This document shows positions 19,410 to 20,905 of a DNA stretch of 20,905 nucleotides, piece by piece. Below the pieces are notes generated by a model that was not told where the DNA came from, did no database searches, and was given only the letters and a program-made list of their open reading frames with translations. Within the stretch, counting starts at the first letter, position 1, and the number at the start of each line of letters is the position of its first letter. The stretch covers positions 1 to 20,905 of the IMG/VR virus record IMGVR_UViG_3300037069_000502. The stretch is one strand, 5' to 3'. The stretch comes from a virus. The position numbers and the translations under genes were made by a program.

Positions 19410-20905
19410 CGGTCGTTCCCTTCTCTGGCTGGGGTGGTTTTGGCGCCGCTGGTGTGTAGTCCAGTTGCATGATCTTGTGATATTGGCCGTCAGGCTTGAC
19501 CTTGATCCGGCTGGGCTTGTTCCACCACTGGCACTCTGCCAGCGCCTCGTCGGTCGTGTCGGCACCTGACGCCAGCGCCGCCTTCCGCGCCTTGTAGCGG
19601 CTTGCGGCAAATCCACCATGATCGGGGCAGAGCCATTCGCTGATCGAAGCAAGGCCGCAGATGTAGGTGACCCTGACGCTGTCTGGTTTTCCCGGCTTGA
19701 CCCAGCGCCGGTAGGTGACCTGATCGACGTCGAACCATTCCGCTTGCACCTGAGACGTCAGCATGGCGCCGTCATAGGCGTTGTGGCCGTGCTTCAGTTC
19801 TGGCGTGGGGAACTTGGCATAGCAGTGCTGGCAGTAGGTGCAGCCGGCGTAGCTGAACTGCTGGCACTCCTCGCACTTCTTGACCGGCGCCTCGCCGCCT
19901 TCACTCTTGCCCTTGGCGGTCGGCTTGACGTCGTCGATGAAGCCGTGCCGCTGCACATTGGTGCCGTAGTCGAGGACGAGACAGTTCTCCTTGCCGGGGG
20001 CCGTGCGGGTGCCGCGACCGACCATCTGGACGTAGAGGCCTGTGCTGGCCGTGGCGCGGACCAAGGCCACCAGATCGGTCGAGGGCGCGTTGAAGCCGGT
20101 GGTCAGAACGTTGATGTTGATCAGGCACTTCAGCCGGCCCGCCTTGAAGTCATCGATCTTGCGGGTGCGTTCCTTCTTCTCGTCGGTGCCGGTGATGACT
20201 TCGGCTTCGACGCCGTGGGTGGCGAACGCCTCGCGCAGCATTACAGCGTGATCGATGCCCGACGCGAAGATCAGCCACGCCTTGCGGCCCGCACCATTGG
20301 CGACGATCTCCTCGACCGTCAGCCGCACAAGTTCTGGATCTGACGCAGCCAGCGCCAACTCGCTTTCGATGAACTCACCGCCGCGCATGTGGACGTTGGT
20401 CAGGTCGATCGACCGCTTGGCGCCCTTCGAGATCACCGGCGACAGCCAGCCCTCCTCCATCAGCTTGGCCACCGGGATGTCGTGGGCGATGCCGTCGAAC
20501 AAGGCGCCTTCGCCCTTGTGCAGGTATCCGCTGTCGAGGCGGTACGGCGTGGCGGTGAAGCCGACGATCTTGATGTCGGGGTTGCAGACCTTCAGATCGG
20601 CCAAGAACCGGCCGTAGCGCGTGGTCGTCGAGCGTGGGATCAGGTGGCATTCGTCGACCAGCACCAGATCCGGCGGCGGGATCATCTTGTAGGCCTGATC
20701 GCAGATCGACTGGATGCCGGCGACCACGACCTGAGTGTCGAGGCGCTTCTGGTTCAGCGAGGCGCTGTAGAAGCCCAGTTCGACACCGGGGCAGAGGTTC
20801 AGGATCTCGTCAGCGTCCTGCTCCAGCAGTTCCTTGACGTGGCTGAGGACCAGCACGCGGGTGCCGGGGAACATCATCGCGTCCTTGATGACTTGGGCGA
20901 TCCCT
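19363..20905 (-). CDS. SF2 DEAD/DEAH-type helicase, partial (5' end off window)
   Basis: 513 residues are visible; the frame is open at the right edge, so motif I (Walker A) lies outside. Counting from the Met at 20877: motif II DECH at 75-78, motif III TATPYR at 108-113, motif V near 256-268 (NVLTTGFNAPSTD), and motif VI QMVGRGTR at 284-291. This is the Res III/type I-like SF2 helicase fold. A cysteine cluster (335, 338, 346, 349, 352: CEEC ... CTYCQHC) probably binds zinc, and a further Cys/His segment (CGLASISEWLCPDHGG) follows. Such helicases act in phage replication or recombination. The gene ends 47 bases inside the VRR-NUC gene, giving a coupled pair. Confidence 0.92.
   Translation of the reverse strand, partial: GIAQVIKDAMMFPGTRVLVLSHVKELLEQDADEILNLCPGVELGFYSASLNQKRLDTQVVVAGIQSICDQAYKMIPPPDLVLVDECHLIPRSTTTRYGRFLADLKVCNPDIKIVGFTATPYRLDSGYLHKGEGALFDGIAHDIPVAKLMEEGWLSPVISKGAKRSIDLTNVHMRGGEFIESELALAASDPELVRLTVEEIVANGAGRKAWLIFASGIDHAVMLREAFATHGVEAEVITGTDEKKERTRKIDDFKAGRLKCLININVLTTGFNAPSTDLVALVRATASTGLYVQMVGRGTRTAPGKENCLVLDYGTNVQRHGFIDDVKPTAKGKSEGGEAPVKKCEECQQFSYAGCTYCQHCYAKFPTPELKHGHNAYDGAMLTSQVQAEWFDVDQVTYRRWVKPGKPDSVRVTYICGLASISEWLCPDHGGFAASRYKARKAALASGADTTDEALAECQWWNKPSRIKVKPDGQYHKIMQLDYTPAAPKPPQPEKGTTDAPFATKDHIDLDFF

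Noticed and set aside
1-20905. tRNA or rRNA genes, insertion sequence, integrase or attachment site
   Set aside because: None was seen by eye. A tRNA covariance search would be decisive for tRNAs; I cannot run it.

Overview
The window is a contiguous piece of a tailed bacteriophage genome (or prophage) with siphovirus morphology, high in G+C. The order of structural genes follows the lambda/HK97 plan: head-tail connector, head closure, tail terminator, major tail tube, two overlapping tail-assembly chaperones, tape measure, minor tail proteins including a DUF1833 protein, an NlpC/P60 peptidase, a TipJ/gpJ-like hub and a long fibre. This version, with a DUF3309 mini-protein and a TipJ-type hub, suggests an alphaproteobacterial host. 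The host is an inference; no gene names it. No integrase, terminase or portal gene lies in the window.

Region 1 (1-16172, + strand) is the late morphogenesis operon. Most genes touch or overlap by 1-4 nt (TGATG, ATGA), so translation is probably coupled. The chaperone pair carries a lambda-type -1 frameshift heptamer at 3135-3141 that opens exactly into the downstream frame. A strong hairpin, possibly a pseudoknot, precedes the chaperone ribosome site. The operon is interrupted at 4241-4759 by a minus-strand HNH/AP2 homing-type endonuclease with its own good promoter, which overlaps the tape-measure start region. The fibre gene is mosaic, with a less G+C-rich middle.

Region 2 (about 16060-16100) is a terminator hairpin with T-rich tracts on both strands, where the late operon meets a leftward operon. 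It lies inside a tiny predicted lipoprotein ORF.

Region 3 (16156-18749, - strand) is a leftward cassette of ten small genes, nearly all overlapping end to start. They include a zinc-ribbon-like protein, a tandem paralogous pair and two small membrane or exported proteins. Most have no function I can name. Two near-perfect hairpins sit between its genes, one of them a rightward-facing terminator.

Region 4 (18750-19127) is a compact divergent control region. It holds two identical 10-bp palindromes 21 bp apart, with a third inverted repeat between them, and opposing promoters. The rightward one appears to give a leaderless mRNA for a small helix-turn-helix regulator. The regulator gene runs convergently into, and overlaps by 90 bp, the leftward DNA-metabolism genes.

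Region 5 (19038-20905, - strand) holds a VRR-NUC nuclease and the C-terminal two thirds or so of an SF2 helicase with a zinc-binding tail. The helicase gene runs off the right edge. These are probably early replication or recombination genes.
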